From: Pisolithus tinctorius
Lineage: Eukaryota; Basidiomycota; Agaricomycetes; Boletales; Pisolithaceae
Assembly: GCA_024663395.1 (NCBI GenBank)
Contig: JANFAH010000022.1
Location: forward strand, 744,001-808,000
Reading direction: 5' to 3'
Length of the DNA: 64,000 nt
How positions within the stretch are numbered: position 1 is the first letter of the stretch; each line of letters opens with the position of its first letter. The notes below the pieces were generated by a model. The model was not told the DNA's origin. It worked only from the letters and a program-made list of their open reading frames with translations, and did not search any database. Of this stretch, positions 1-12,338 are shown in pieces. The translations under genes were made by a program, and so were the position numbers.

Positions 1-795
1 TGCAATTGTAGATCGATCATAGCATTCCCCAAGGGCTCATCCAAGGTTAATTGGGGTTGAGCTGCACGACGCATGTCTTCGCATGCTATCGATATTTCTC
101 AAAGGGCATCCCTTCGATGTCCTTCCATACACCGGAGGTGATATGCTAGTAGGTGAAGGGCCATCCTAGTGTGCCATGCACTAAGATTTGGTGTCTCCAT
201 CGGAGCATGCCTTCCATCCTCCCTACCCCTTTCGTATTCCCATCATGCATGATTCTCGTTATTTGTGAGAACCCTGACCAGAGACGGATTACCATTTAGT
301 AGCCCTTCAGCTACATGATCCACTCAGTGGCTACACTTGTCACATGCGAACTCATGTACAGCTCCATATAGGTCCAACCAATCCCATCACTCAGTATCTT
401 GTACCGTGTCAAGAATAGATTTGGTCAATCCATTTTCAGTTTGTGGGGCATCATTACCCAGACTGTCTTCCTGTATTAGAGGGTCATCCTCTTGCATCAG
501 GGCATTGTCCTCAGAGGGCATCTGCCTTTCCTGAACTTCTGTGCGTATTGACACACAATAGACCACCTCTGCCTCAAGAGGTTTGTCTTCGGTATCCATT
601 GCACCAAAATATGCTACTGGCTCATCTTCCTCATCTACCTCCGAGTATGTTTTGAGGGTATCAATAAATTTGTTGGGTTCTGCCAACTCTGTATTTTCGG
701 GGGTAACCTCTGTAGTTCCCTCATACACCTGTACTTCCTCATCATCATCAGGGTTGTCCGGCACTTCCTCTACTTTGTCCTCTATGCATGCATGT
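1..795 (-). pseudogene. Element B acidic linker and downstream coding remnant
   Basis: Below the knuckle the minus strand stays largely open: an acidic stretch (PDNPDDDEEVQVYEG, VDEEDEPVAYFGAMD) at 387-764, then a readable frame with isolated TGA/TAG stops down to position 1 (includes ACDKCSH). No protease DSG or reverse transcriptase motif is visible before the edge. It is probably the gag-pol linker region of B. Confidence 0.4.
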
Positions 796-1740
796 TCATG
801 CTCTGTGTCCTCTCAGACATCGACTGCATATAGCCATGGCTTTGCCTTTATCCTTGCAAGGAAGGGGACAACTCAGCACCATGTGGCCTTCTCTGTTGCA
901 AATGTAGCAGGTGATACCTGTTAGAAACTTCTGGGGTTGCTTCCCCCTGTCATATGAGCGATTCTGCTCTTTCTGATGAGATTGATGGTCCAAGCCATCC
1001 CTTTTTACGAATTTATTCCCTTTTGAGGGGGGATTCGTCTTTCATTGATAAAGGGTGTCCCCTTTCTTTATGTACTTAAAGTTCTCGGTTGTTGAAGGGT
1101 TATGATCGCCCTTCCTCCCATGTGAGTATGAACCACTTCGTCCTTGGAAGGATTTCCCTCCAGAGCTGGTGTGGCTCGATCTCATATGCATATTTATCGC
1201 TTTTTGTGCCATTTCCATGCGGCGCACTTCTTCAAGGATCTCCTTGATCATCAAGTGTTCAGCAGAAATTCCGTGAGCTTCAAATATGCTCTTGATTATT
1301 GTATGCAGTAGTCCACACAAGAACTTCCTCTGGAATGAATAATCATCTGGAGGTTGCACCATTCGGTGTGCACGACATTTTAGGTCATTGTAGAATGTGA
1401 GAGCCCCTTTCTCATGTTCATATCTTGTGCAGTCAAATTGATCAGCTGTGTTCTGTGTGGATGCTTTGTGGACAAATCGTTTGAAGAGTCCACAGATCAG
1501 GTCCTCAAAGGACCAGTCCCTAATCTGCCTGTTAGGGGATTCAACCTCCTGGTCATACCATTGGGAGGCCAACCCCTCCAAGTATGCATATGTGTACAGG
1601 ACCCTGTCCGCATCACAGTCTGGGCCTGTCACTTTGAACATATGGAAGTACTTGAGCAGTTGTCCTAGCCAGTTGTTGAACTCCTTGAGGTCATCCTGGC
1701 CTTTATATTTCCCTGGTTTTGGGACACCCATGGCTTTAAC
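796..1740 (-). pseudogene. Element B gag, capsid core and CCHC zinc knuckle
   Basis: Continuation of B gag after A1. Residues from 1740 to 1042 form a retrotransposon gag core (FNNWLGQLLKYF, LEGLASQWYDQEV, DQFDCTRYEHEKGALTFYND). A TGA at 1042-1044, probably a former CGA, interrupts it. A nucleic-acid-binding zinc knuckle follows at about 900 (CYICNREGHMVLSC, spacing C-X2-C-X4-H-X4-C), with a second Cys pair (CSRC) nearby. The order capsid then knuckle is normal for gag. Confidence 0.75.
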
Positions 1741-2188
1741 TGTTACACTCAACTGAAGTCAAGATGTAGGGAGAGCTCAAATGCAGACTGTTGGTTTCTA
1801 CTGAGCGACAGCTACAGTAACCTTGGTAAATGACCAAGGATTTGTCAATGCCTGTAAGAGTGGTCCGGGTTAGGGACACTGAGGGCGAGGTTCTGAGAAT
1901 GCTGCATATGATTGAGCAGTTCAAGTCTGGGTTTCCAGGACTTGAGCTGGCAGACTAAATACTACAAGAAAATGGACCATGAGGCATCCACATGTAACGA
2001 GCTAACTACATCATTGGTTGAACAATGATGACACATGTCCAATGCATGTAACAAGAACATATTGCTAGTGGTGGAAGTAGGGAGCTGTCAGATCAAAGAG
2101 AAGATGGCTCTAAAAGGAAAGATGTCCATCAGATCAAACACAAGTAAAATGTACAGTGAAAAGGAAAAGTTAGGGGTGAAATGTAACA
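1741..2188 (-). repeat. 3' LTR of A1
   Basis: 448 bp, matching 8041-8479 and the A2 LTRs along its length. It is bounded by TTAAC on the left and by the polypurine tract (complement at about 2189-2204) on the right. Confidence 0.9.
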
Positions 2189-2225
2189 TTACCCCCCTTC
2201 TAAGCATTGAAGTCCCTGACTTCAA

Positions 2226-5200
2226 CTACTCTCCATAGGGTTCTCCGGTCATGTTGCTGATGGCAGAGTCGTCAAAACCAAAGTCATTATCATATAAGTC
2301 ATTATCCTCACTCCCAACAAGGGTATGATCATCCACCAAGGCGGGGGTAGCGATTCTGTCTTGTAAAGGCTGATGAGGGTGTAAGGAAGGGCACTGGGCT
2401 TGAGTATGCCCAGGACGAGTGGTATGGCAAAGGGGACATTCATACAGTCCACAATTAACATGAACATGGCCTAGATGGTGGCAAACATAGCATGTTTGGC
2501 GATAGCATGGGTCAGATGGAGTAAGAGGTCTGTCAAACTCGGTCATAGCATTCAGCACAGGAGATGGAGGTAACTGTGCAAGGGTCTCAACAATGTTTAA
2601 TGTGTAGTCAAGTTCTGCACGAGAGACGCCAAAGGTGGTCTCAGGGTCTACTTCAGATGGGGAGTCATGAGACTCGCAAGGTTGTGGGTTGGGGCCTGAC
2701 AGGCAGCAGGCATGAGGTCTGTCGGCTCTTCTAAGAGAGTGAGACGAGTGGGAAGAGGACAACAGTGACGATGCCAGAGGGGAGGATGACATGGAGGAAA
2801 CCAGGGGAGAAGTAGCAGTCAAGGGTCTTCGAGACCCAGGGGGAGGGGGTGCGATCAATGTAGGATACTGGCGAACATTGAAAATGAGGTCTGTGCCTCC
2901 AAGGACATCAAAAAGTTTAAGAAGCAGGGGAAACTGCTGGATAGTGATTTTGTTCAAGATGGTGCAGGCAGGAGACAGAAGGGGATTCTGTCGATTTATG
3001 TAATGAGAAAGTTCCTCAAGCCAAAGGGCTTGGATGGTGGCGTGGTATACGAGGTCTAGAGGAGAATTTTCATCTACCTCATGATAGACTGTACCGACAA
3101 CAGCAGGATCAGTGACAAAGAGTTGGTAGGAAGCAATCATCTGATCGCTAGCAGGTTGTCGCTGTCGACAAGCGAATGGGGTGTGGCGATGAGAGGGTTC
3201 TTGAGGGTAGGTGTAGCAGCGAGGAGGCATTTCAATGGTGATATTTCTGATGGTGCGAGAGGAACGTCGAACAGGTTGTTTCTGAGTAGGGAAGTCCTTA
3301 GGGAAGCATCTTTTATATGCAGAGAGCATGTCATCCACATGTTCAAGGTGTGACTCCTTTTGCCACAAGTTTTCAGAAGAAGGGTAACCCTTCCATTTGA
3401 TCAAGAAGGTGTGCCCACGGCTGGACCTTTTATGGCTGACTATCACCTCAACTTCGTATTCTTCTTCCTTGTTGACAAGGACAGGTGGTGGAGCTGGGAA
3501 GTTTGGTCCATGGATGTCATTTTCAAGGAAGCATGGAACATGTTGTGGATCTTCCATCATGTGGGAATAGCGAGACAGTATGTAATCGGAGATAGGATGT
3601 TGGAGATGGTAAAGGGTCCTTCTCGTTTTGGTGCGAGCTTCCTATTTTCATAGGAGCATTTCAAATTGTGTGCTTCTAGCCAAACCTTATCACCCTTCTG
3701 GAACAGGGTGAAGGGTCGTGATAAGTGGTCTTTCATGGTCTTTCTGGCTAGATTGTGGGCCACAAGGGCTTCTTCTCTAGCCTTTCAGAGTTTGTCGAGT
3801 CTAGACTTGGCAGTGGGAAGGTGGGTGTCCACAATCAGGGATGGGAGTGGTTTCAGTTCATAGCCATACATGAGGTAGAATGGCGATTGTCGGGTGACAG
3901 AATGGGGACGGTGATTGTGTGCGAATTCGGCCATGGGAAGGTTATTTACCCATGAGGCAGGGTCGTTCTGACAGAAGATGCAGAGATAGGTCTCCACTTC
4001 TTGGTTCACACGTTCGGTTTCTCCGTTGGTCTGCGGGTGGTATGCCATTGACAGGGCAAGGGAGTATCCCAAAAGGGAAGCGAGTTCTTTCGCAAATGCA
4101 GAGGCAAACTGAGGGCCTCAATCTGATATGATTTTGTCATACAACCCAAAGCAGGAGTAGACCTTTTTGAAAAATAATGCTGCAATATCGGGAGTGGATG
4201 TGGTTTTCTTTGTTGGTGTTAAGATTACCCCCTTTGTAAGTCTGTGGTCTACCATGACCAAGAGGGAATCATAGCCATTAGAGACAGGAAGATCAGTGAT
4301 CAGATCACAAGAGATCTGTTGAAATGGGCAGGTCAAGGTAGAGGGTATAGGCATAAGGGGTGGTGTCATCGGGTTATTTTTCGGACAAAGGAGGCGAGCC
4401 CAGGCCACCAGAACTCAGACGAGACAAGCTGTTGGGTTTTCAGGACACTGGGGTGTCCAGCGGAGGGGTGATTGTGGTGACCTGCAACAACAGTTCGGTG
4501 GAGGGTAGAATCATCAGGGATATACACCTGGTCTTTGTAAAGTAGCACTCCATTGTCAAACCTCCAGTCAGAGAGGTGAGATTTGAACAGGAGCAGCATG
4601 TCAACATTTTCTATGGCACGAAGTGCTGTTTGGACAACAGGGTCTTTCATAGATGATGATGCAACCTTTTGAGTAAGGTTTGTGGAAGGAGAGTAACCCC
4701 TTTGTTGTCTTTGTCGTCATCTGGAACATGGTTGGGTCAGCGAGAGAGTGCATCTGGTGTGGCCAGGTCTTTGCCTGGAACATGTTCTAACTGCAGATCA
4801 AAATCTGCGAGGTTGAGGAGCCAATGAGCTTGGTGATGGTTTGGGTTTTGTGGTGCTTTGGAGTAGGTCAGGTTTTTATGGTCGGTGAAGACCTTGACCA
4901 GGAATGGGGAACCATGGAAGTAATGCCTCCAAGACTTCAATGCATGGATAACCCCAAGTAATTCTCTGTCATAGATGTCATAGTTTCTTTCTGCAGGGTT
5001 GAATGACTGGGAAAGGTAGGCACAGGGTTGCCACTGGCCATTTGAATCTTCCTGGAGAACACCTCTGGTTGCATACTTGGATGCATCTGTAGTGACCGTG
5101 AATGGCCGAGAGACATCGGGCATTTGAAGTGTTGGTTGTGCCATGAAGACTCTCTTTAAAAGTTCAAAGGCATTTTGGCATTTCTTCAACCATTCCCAAG

Positions 5201-6842
5201 TAGTTGTTTTCTTGGTGAGGTTGATGAGGGGGCAGGTGATGTCTGAATAGTAGGGGACAAATCTTCTGTAGAAGTTTGCAAATCCCAGGAAGGATTGCAC
5301 ATCTTTGACCTTTTTTGGGACAGGCCATTCAGCAATGCCTTGGACTTTGACAGGGTCCATGGCGACAGTATTTTCTTTGATGATCATGCTGAGGTATTTG
5401 ACTTTGGCAAGATCAAAATGACATTTTTCTAATTTGAGGGGGAGTGAGAGTTCCCTCATTCGTTCAAGAACGCGACAAGTTCTTCGCTTGTGTTCTTCGG
5501 GGTCTGTGGAGAAGATGAGAAGGTCATCCATATAGATGACCAACCATCCTTCGGCAATCATATCTCTGAAAGAGTCATGCATGAATCATTGGAAGGTGGT
5601 GGGAGAGTTACACAACCCGAAGAACATGACAGTTGGTTCAAAAAGGCCTTTATGCATGATGAATGTGGCCTTCCACTGGTCCCCTTCTTTGATACAGACA
5701 TTATTGTAGCCCGATCTGACATCCATTTTGGTGAAGATGGATGCTCCCTTGAGTTTGTCGACAAGATCTGATATGAGGGGAAGGGGATAGGCATCCTTCA
5801 TTGTATTCTTGTTCAGATATCGGTAGTCCTGACAGGGATGGAGGGAGCTGTCTTTCTTTCCTACAAAGAAGAAGGGAGCGGCTTGAGGAGACTTTGAAGG
5901 GCAAATCTTTCCCTCTCGAAGGTTTTCTTTGATGAACTTCTCCATGGACTCTCGTTCAGAGGGAGAGAGCAGGTAGGCTTTAGCCACCTTGGGAACGAAG
6001 TCCTCAACAAGGTTTATGGCGTGGTCGTATGGTCGTGATGGAGGTAAGACTCCATCAGACAGTTTTTCGAAAACCGAGGCAAAATCCTTGTAATCTTCAG
6101 GGAGAACAGCCTTCGGTTTCTTCTTGTGTTCTTCCTGGGCCAATTCAGTGGCCATAGTGATCTTTCGAAGAAGACTATTATTGGGATTAATCTTCTTGGC
6201 TTCTTCAATGAGTTTTCCAACCAACATCATGAAATGCGCGCAGATGGTTTCATCTTCAGGTTCTTTGTAGTCCATGAACTTGTTTATGCCTTTCTTTTCA
6301 GTGGGGGACACAAGGTTCACAGTAGGTTCCTTGACAGCAACAGAAGAGATGTTGCATCTTAAATCTTTAGACCTATTGGTCTTTTTGTCAATGGACAAAG
6401 TGCCCATCCTCCAATCGACAACAGGGTTGTTTTCTTGTAGCCAAGGGAGACCCAGAATGATGTTTTCCATTCCACAATTGATGACATGAAAGAAGGATTG
6501 ATGAACAAGTTCTTTAATCTTGAAGTAAAGGGTGGCAGAAAATAAGATTTTCCCTTTTGAATTCTGGGTTCCATCAGCGTTTTTAGTGAGGATGGGTTTG
6601 GCAAGACATTGAGTGGGTATTCAATGCTTTTGCACAAAACCCCAATCAATGCAAGAAATTTCTGCTCTGGAATCAACCAGAGCCATGGTGTTGATGACTT
6701 TTGAGGTGGTTTCTGATGCATAGAGGGAAATGGGGATCTGCATAGTACATTCTGGTGTAGAAGATACAAGTACAGGAGCAACAGAAACAAGACTGTCCTT
6801 AGTTTGGGGAACTTCTGGCATCAACTCAGAGTTCCCATTCAA
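2226..6842 (-). pseudogene. A1 pol (PR-RT-RH-IN-chromodomain-C-terminal extension)
   Basis: Decayed polyprotein. Protease (LVDSRAEISCIDW, about 6660), reverse transcriptase ([10 protein letters not shown], about 5530), RNase H (TTDASKYATRGV, DHKNLTY), integrase (HPSVLKTQQL, YHPQTNGETERV) and chromodomain (FLIKWKGYPSSENLW, about 3380) appear in order. The open tail at 2226-3560 runs on past the chromodomain to a zinc-knuckle-like CYVCHHLGHVHVNC. Stops and shifts separate the pieces; many TGA codons align with CGA in A2. Confidence 0.88.
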
Positions 6843-7963
6843 AAATCCTTTCCAAGGGCTCTAGCCATTTTGACAAGAGCAATGGATGGACCAGCAACTT
6901 TTTCTTCATCATCACTTTCTTCAACCTCCACAATTTTGTGGATTTTCTTGACCTTTTTCTGGGGGGTCTTTCCCTTGTCCAGACATTCTCAAGAGAGATG
7001 TCCTTTGTTTCCACATCTGAAGCATCTGCCTTCTTTGATGTGTTGTTCTCTTTCTTCTTTGGAGAGTTTCACTCCATCCACATCCATGGCATTGGGATCT
7101 TTTTCTTCGACAAAGTTGTTCTTTGGGTGGAACACCTTCTTTTCTTTTCTTCTGGAGAATTCGTTCACCTTTCTCCATTTGGCATCGAACTTTTGTGCAT
7201 TGGTGTACCACTTGGTGATCTTAGTGGGAGTGGTTTCCATCATATGGATTCTGTTGGTGATGAAGGGTTTGAGTCCTTGTGAGAAGAACTTGATCAACGC
7301 AATATCCTCCATGATGGTAGAGTTGGTGGCAGCAGTTCTGAAATCAGTGATGTACTGTTCCACTGATTCTTTTTGTTTCAAGGTACACAATTTAGCTATT
7401 GCAGTACTGGCAGTGTCAGCAGAGGTGAATGACTCCTTGAAAGTCTTTGTAAAATCAGCAAAAGAGCTGAAACTTGGGGGTGTCTTTTCCAGAGAGGTCT
7501 TCTGGAAGGTAGCTGCCCAGGAATGGGCAACACCTTTCTTCATATACAACAGGGCATAGACAACCTTTTTGGTGTCATTGTCGTAAATTTCTTCATTGAC
7601 CAAGAGGTATGTCTGTACAGAGTACAGCCAGCTCATGGCATTCTTTTGGTCACTGTCAAAGTCAGACAGGGCACCAATCTTCAGTTCGGTGGGTTTGACA
7701 GCAACAGTGCCGGTTGTTCCCTTTGACGATGAACCAGACATTGTATTCAGCGGTGGGGTCAGGATCGCAGGAAGTGCAGGAGAAGGTACTGGTGGGATGG
7801 GAGTACCAAGGGTGGCAAGGGACTGGGTGAAGAGGTTCAAGAGGATACCTGAGGTAAAGCCTCTATCTGGTTGTTCAGGTTTGTTGGAGGAGGTGTCTGT
7901 GACAGTGCTTTCCTGTTCATTGTTGGATGACAATTCTTCGTGAGTGGGTCGCAACAGCGCCTA
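6828..7963 (-). pseudogene. A1 gag (capsid, CCHC knuckle)
   Basis: Gag of A1. The Ty3-type capsid region (SWLYSVQTYL, VAHSWAATFQKTS, LCTLKQKESVEQYITDFRTAA, FFSQGLKPFITNRI) is readable at about 7200-7750. A zinc knuckle CFRCGNKGHLS follows, interrupted by TGA at 6989 where A2 has Arg (CGA). The gag stop GATTTTTGA lies at the overlap with pol in the -1 frame, the same arrangement as A2. Confidence 0.85.
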
Positions 7964-8040
7964 ACATCGGTTGTTTTGGGGGTTTGTGGTGGTGCACTAA
8001 GCAGTGACTGATTCAGCCAAAGGCTGTAGACTTGAGTTTT

Positions 8041-8479
8041 TGTTATGCTCGACCGAAGTCAAGACATAGGGAGAGCTCAAATGCAGACTGTTGGTTTCTA
8101 CTGAGCGACGGCTACAGTAACCTTGGTAAACGACCAAGGATTTGTCAACACCTGTAAGAGTGGTCTGGGTTAGGGACACTGAGGGTGAGGTTCTGAGAAC
8201 ACTGCATATGATTGAGCAGCTCAAGTCTGGGTTTCCAGGACTTGAGCTGGCAGACTAAATACTACAAGAAAATGGACCATGAGGTGTCCAAGCTAACTAT
8301 GTCATTGGTTGAACAATGACGACACATGTCCAACACATGTAATGAGAACATATTGCTAGTGGTGGAAGTAGAGAGCCATCGGATCAAAGAGAAGATGGCT
8401 CTAAAAGGAAAGACATCCATTGGATCAAACACAAGTAAAACATACAGTGAAAAGGAAAAGTTAGGGGTGAAACGTAACA
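8041..8479 (-). repeat. 5' LTR of A1
   Basis: 439 bp, TGTTATGC...GTAACA on the plus strand. It is about 9 bp shorter than its partner, mainly through a small gap near 8290, and is followed by the TTAAC duplication. Confidence 0.9.
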
Positions 8480-9905
8480 TTAACCTCTGGTCCCAATTGT
8501 CCTGTGGGCTGGCCCACTTGTTCCCAGATATGCTGAGCATACCTGTGTTGCATGAAGTCGATATACCTTGTATTTCCTGGGGTGAATCCCCTTAAATAAT
8601 TAGGTCGATTCCTCTGACCTCTTACGGGGCCTCCCCCATGACCTCCACAATCATAATGATCGTCGTCATCTTTGTCATTGGACGGGAGATCCCCTCCAGG
8701 GAAGCCTGGATCTCCTCTGGGGAAACCACCTCCCGGTGGACCTCCCCTATGATTCTGTCCTTCGGGAGGACCATCCCTTGGTGGTCCATTCCCATGTCCC
8801 AGATAGGGACGTCCATGTTCTTCATTCCTTCGTGAGGGGTTCCAATCTTCCCCATCACCATCTCCATCACCATCAGGGGGTCCTCTGTCATCTGGAGGTC
8901 CACCTCTGACTGCGTTCCTTGCTGCAATAGCATGGTCTTGTGCCATCTGATGGAGGATAGCTGTTCTTCTTCTAGTTCCATACATATGGTGAATGATGTC
9001 TGAGTCTCGCCCAGACAGATATGCCAGTCGATTTGGCATACTAGGAGCAAGGCTACTGCTGTTGCCTCTACTTCCGACCAGGGCACTAATGCTTTGCCCT
9101 GTTGGTAGCCTTCCTGGGGTCAAATACCCCTGTGTTGAATGATGTTCTTGTTCGTTTGTATGGATTTCTCACGAGGCAGGTCTATCCTGCAGGGCAGGGG
9201 TGGTTACCTCTTCCCTCTTTGTTGCTGTCCTAGTGTCTGGGCTGCTAGCCCTACTAGTTTGTTCCTCAAGGTTCTCAATTGCAAGTGCTCGTCTGATACG
9301 CTCTATCATATTGGCATGATGCTTGCCTGGGTCTATCCCATGGTTATGGAAGCTTTTGGGTCCATACCTGTAGTCCCTCCATTGCTGCTGGATATTTTCC
9401 AGAAATTCATTCATAGCTGCTAAGGCTACCTGAGGATCGAGAGGAACTTCCTCATCGAGTTCTCTCATTGAAGGCATCTCGCCTTCAATGTACACTCGAC
9501 TTAAAGGGTTCTCAATATCCTGAGGATTGTTCAGGTTTTGCATCACCCATGAGTTCTCTAATTCAGACAGTTGAGGAGTCAATGGACTCATCACTTCGAT
9601 GAATACCTCTGCTGGGCTCGCTTCCCCCATACCTCTCTCGGTACTTCCTTCCATTTTTACTGACACTTGGAACTCTCTGGGCATGGGCACTTCGTTTTTG
9701 GGCCACATAGTGCCCGCTTCTTGATTAGCACCCTGCACTATGACCCTTGAGGTTGGATCCTCTTTTTGTTTCTTTTTCTTATCCTTTCAGACATCAGGAG
9801 GTCCTTTTTCTTTCTGATGATTATTTTTGTCTGGAGGGGGTTCACCCCCTCTGTCAGGTGGTTTAGTCACCATTGCTCTTGCATAAGAGTGGGTTGTGTG
9901 CGTCA
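8480..9905 (-). pseudogene. Element B gag, N-terminal part
   Basis: Gag-like structural protein of B. ATG at 9905 opens a proline- and charge-rich leader. A region with WPKNEVP, LENSWVMQNL and FLENIQQQWRDYRYGPKSF follows (about 9169-9738), then a low-complexity Gly/Pro/Asp/Arg stretch (8600-8880). The frame carries TGA stops (for example at the V*KD and PAS*E positions) at sites that would be CGA. It ends exactly at the A1 insertion (8480). Joining 8480 to 1740 with one TTAAC copy keeps the frame, reading ...GPEV-KAMG... Confidence 0.7.
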
Positions 9906-9916
9906 TTGCAAATACT

Positions 9917-10133
9917 TGTTAACACACTTCAAAAAATTGTAAGGTTGTATTAGAGTTGTCTCAAGCTCACGCATGCAAAGTGTATTGTATGGTATTCGCA
10001 CAGTAAGACGTAGAGACAAAAAGGATGCTATCTAAATTTTTTGAGGCAACATTTATATACGAGGAGGCATGTGATACCAAGTATCACATGCCCATACTAA
10101 GTAGCTACTACTTTCGGGGTATAACCCCTAACA
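9917..10133 (-). repeat. 5' LTR of element B (inner boundary tentative)
   Basis: On the minus strand the sequence starts TGTTAGGGG and carries a subterminal palindrome (GGGGTTATACCCC). A TATA-like box lies about 80 bp in. The outer edge is set by the junction with the TET/JBP pseudogene. The inner edge at 9917 (TTAACA) is a guess: it leaves only 11 nt before the gag ATG and no obvious primer-binding site. Confidence 0.5.
10052..10060 (-). promoter_or_regulatory. TATA-like box in the B LTR
   Basis: Minus-strand TATATAAAT lies between the LTR edge and the gag start at 9905. This is the expected position of the retroelement promoter. It is assigned by position and motif only. Confidence 0.4.
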
Positions 10134-10880
10134 AAAGTCCAGGGGAGCATAGCGTCTGACTGTCAACAATGTGTCCAACCATACCTTTCAGCCATTTGTA
10201 TCTTTATGGGGGGGAGATTTCTGATTTACCATTAATGACATGGAACTGTAGACACTGTTCCAGATTGGCAATATGGCCTGCATATCTTCGTCTTGCTGCG
10301 CAGCTGCCACTGATCTGAGTCGCATGAGTGCCTCCTGCCCATATAGGTACATCTTTGGGTGCATGATACACAATGCACCTGATGGAATGGCATGTAGCCC
10401 AGCCATGCTATCTAGCCATTGACAGGTCTCCTTTGGTTGAGACTTTTCTTTTAACAGTAGTGATACTTCCAGGTGATGTGAAGGGTTGCTGGGCTGTTGG
10501 CAGAGTTACAGGAGTGAAATCATCTTCGAATGGATAATGACTCACCCCATGCCCTTGCTGAAACCATGCCAGTGAGAGGTCAATGGTGCCTTTAAGATCT
10601 GGGGCTTTGTGAAAATGGTTTGAATCATGCCACCAGCTGCCTGCCCCATTGGACTTCACACTCCATGCAAGTGGGATACTGAGGCTGCCCAACAAATTCC
10701 AAATCTCGGCCTGATTGGATTGTTAGCAAAGTGCAGGATGCTCCATTCAATTTTATGACCTGATATGCCTGCCCAAATGCATCTGGGAGATACCACAGGA
10801 GGATGTTTCCCTCTTTGTCAATTACTGCTGCTGGATGATTGATTTACACATAAGTTGAATGGCCCACGATGGCATTCACA
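10134..10880 (-). pseudogene. TET/JBP-type 2OG-Fe(II) oxygenase relic
   Basis: Fragment resembling the fungal TET/JBP dioxygenases, nuclear enzymes expected to oxidise 5-methylcytosine. In order: an N-terminal block (NHPAAVIDKEGNILLWYLPDA), a probable short intron with a GCTAAC branch site and CAG acceptor near 10706, IWNLLGSLSIP, the family block LSLAWFQQGHG, HAIPSGALCIMHPKMYLYG, and the iron-binding HxD region NQKSPPHKDTNG. A TGA follows where Arg is expected, then WLDTLLTVRRYAPLDF up to the B junction. The distal iron-binding His and 2OG-binding Arg lie beyond B. A frame change near 10470 and the stops make it non-functional. Confidence 0.72.
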
Positions 10881-12040
10881 TCCCACATTTCCTTGACAAT
10901 GACTGCAAGAGTCTTAGCCTTTCAAATTTTGCAGATGGATGGACTTGCTGCATTCACAATATGCTGCGACTATGACCAGCAAAATGTGATCTGCTTTGCA
11001 AGCCATCTGCAATGGAATCGACACATGTGGGAGGGCACATGGGCCACCAATGACCTCCTCACACAATCTGGACATCATGTATGCAGATACACAGTCCATC
11101 AGCTCCATTTTCCAATTACCCAGGAGGCTTTTGGGGCTTTGAAATGGGGTCATTGTATGGCAGACAAGCAGCAGATCATTGGACCAAAATTCTGAGATTG
11201 TTGGTATGGGCTGACAATCAGATGAATTGGTATTTTAATTATGGCAATGCCTGGCACCTGATGTATTATCAAGCACCAACAAGGAAATTCAAGCTCTCAA
11301 AGGTCAGTAATATTGCCCCTTTGAATTGTTTCTATTGTCCAACCTCATAGATGTATCCACATGACAATTCCATCTTTATAATCTCTGTATATGCCCAAGT
11401 TGATATACAATGTGATGAAGGTGCCCTTGTTCCCACTATTATGAAAGCCAGGCTGATGTGGACCTGCTTGCTGATAATGCCAGCACTGATACCACTCCCA
11501 GTGTTCATGGCATCAGCTACTATGCATCTCTGGGCCTTTGATATTCAGTGTGTGGTGTGGTTAGCCATGTTTGTGAGGGGATGCTACTTTGGATCTGCCC
11601 ACCAGCCACCACACCTGCAATGTTGCCAGAATGGCATTTGGCCACATTGTCAGTTGGAGCTTCGCAATCAATACTCAATAGATGTCTCAAAGGCATGGGA
11701 ATCTGCTGAATACATTTCCTTCACTTGCCATCTTCACTTCTATTTGCAGGGTACTTTCACAAGATGTCCAAGATGAATGATGGGTCCATCCATTGAGCAG
11801 GCCATTATCTACCATCCAACGGACATGCCCAAATATACATGGGGTCTAGCCACTCTGAAATATGGCTTTCACCTGTTTCTGATTGGTTCTCATGAATTGC
11901 GAATGCCTGAACCATTCCCTACAAGGTCCCTTGCTGCTGTTGCCAAGTTCAACTGTCACACAATTGATGGCCTGGGTCATGCATTTTGTCATCATCCAAA
12001 AAATGATCCATAGGCATGTGTATAACTTTTAATAAATGCT
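10881..12040. other. Unassigned region with long plus-strand open frames
   Basis: Plus-strand frames at 10869-11193, 11351-11776 and 11777-12013 are open, the last two separated by one TGA. No motif is recognised. Minus-strand frames are broken and do not clearly extend the oxygenase upstream. CpG loss can lengthen spurious ORFs, so coding is unproven. Confidence 0.3.
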
Positions 12041-12338
12041 GCTTTGCCTAGATGAGCCTGTTCATTCATTGTGCCAGTATCCACTGCATAAATGTGTCAG
12101 CCTGGCCATATGTTGCAATGGATTTGATGTCACATCATCAGGCCTGCCCAAGGGTTATGAAAGCACACACCATCCATCCAACAGGCTTTCCCACTAGATT
12201 CTACTGGGTTAACATGGCTTGCATGCAGCCCTCCATGTGCTTGACAGAATCCACCAAATCAATGTTGGGCCCCCCATAGGTTGCACCACATGGGATATCC
12301 TGTTGACAGGCCCATCCATGGCCTATGAGAGCACCCAC
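12041..12338. repeat. Degenerate GGCC-rich repeat array, segment 1
   Basis: Diverged units related to those at 13367-14811, each with an ACAGGCC/GGGCCTG core plus a CATCCA or CCATGG tract. It is cut off by the F1 solo LTR, and the repeat texture resumes at 13367. Confidence 0.6.

Larger units (their letters stand above)
1741..8479 (-). mobile_element. Ty3/chromodomain element A1, full-length but decayed
   Basis: Complete minus-strand LTR retrotransposon of 6.7 kb. LTRs are at 1741-2188 and 8041-8479, both TGTTA...AACA on the plus strand. A perfect 5-bp target duplication TTAAC flanks it (1736-1740, 8480-8484). A purine tract sits just inside the left LTR. Gag lies at about 6828-7963 and pol at 2226-6842. 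Its sister A2 at 52893-59731 gives the reading frame. Relative to A2, A1 shows TG or CA at many sites where A2 keeps CG, and pol is broken into eight or more pieces. Confidence 0.93.
1..10133 (-). mobile_element. Retroelement B, partial (runs off the left edge), interrupted by A1
   Basis: Minus-strand LTR retroelement. Its 5' LTR is at the right (outer edge 10133) and a long gag follows leftward, broken by element A1 at 1741-8479. Gag resumes at 1740 and continues through a zinc knuckle and an acidic linker to the window edge. Protease, reverse transcriptase and the second LTR would lie beyond position 1, so the superfamily cannot be fixed. The right flank is a TET/JBP-like gene, so B inserted into that gene. 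Most breaks are TGA codons. The gag structure is seen; the element type is inferred. Confidence 0.75.

Noticed and set aside
6804..7559. 251-codon plus-strand ORF (and 230 codons at 58112-58804)
   Set aside because: Exact antisense of the A1 and A2 gag genes; their composition mirrors the real minus-strand frame.
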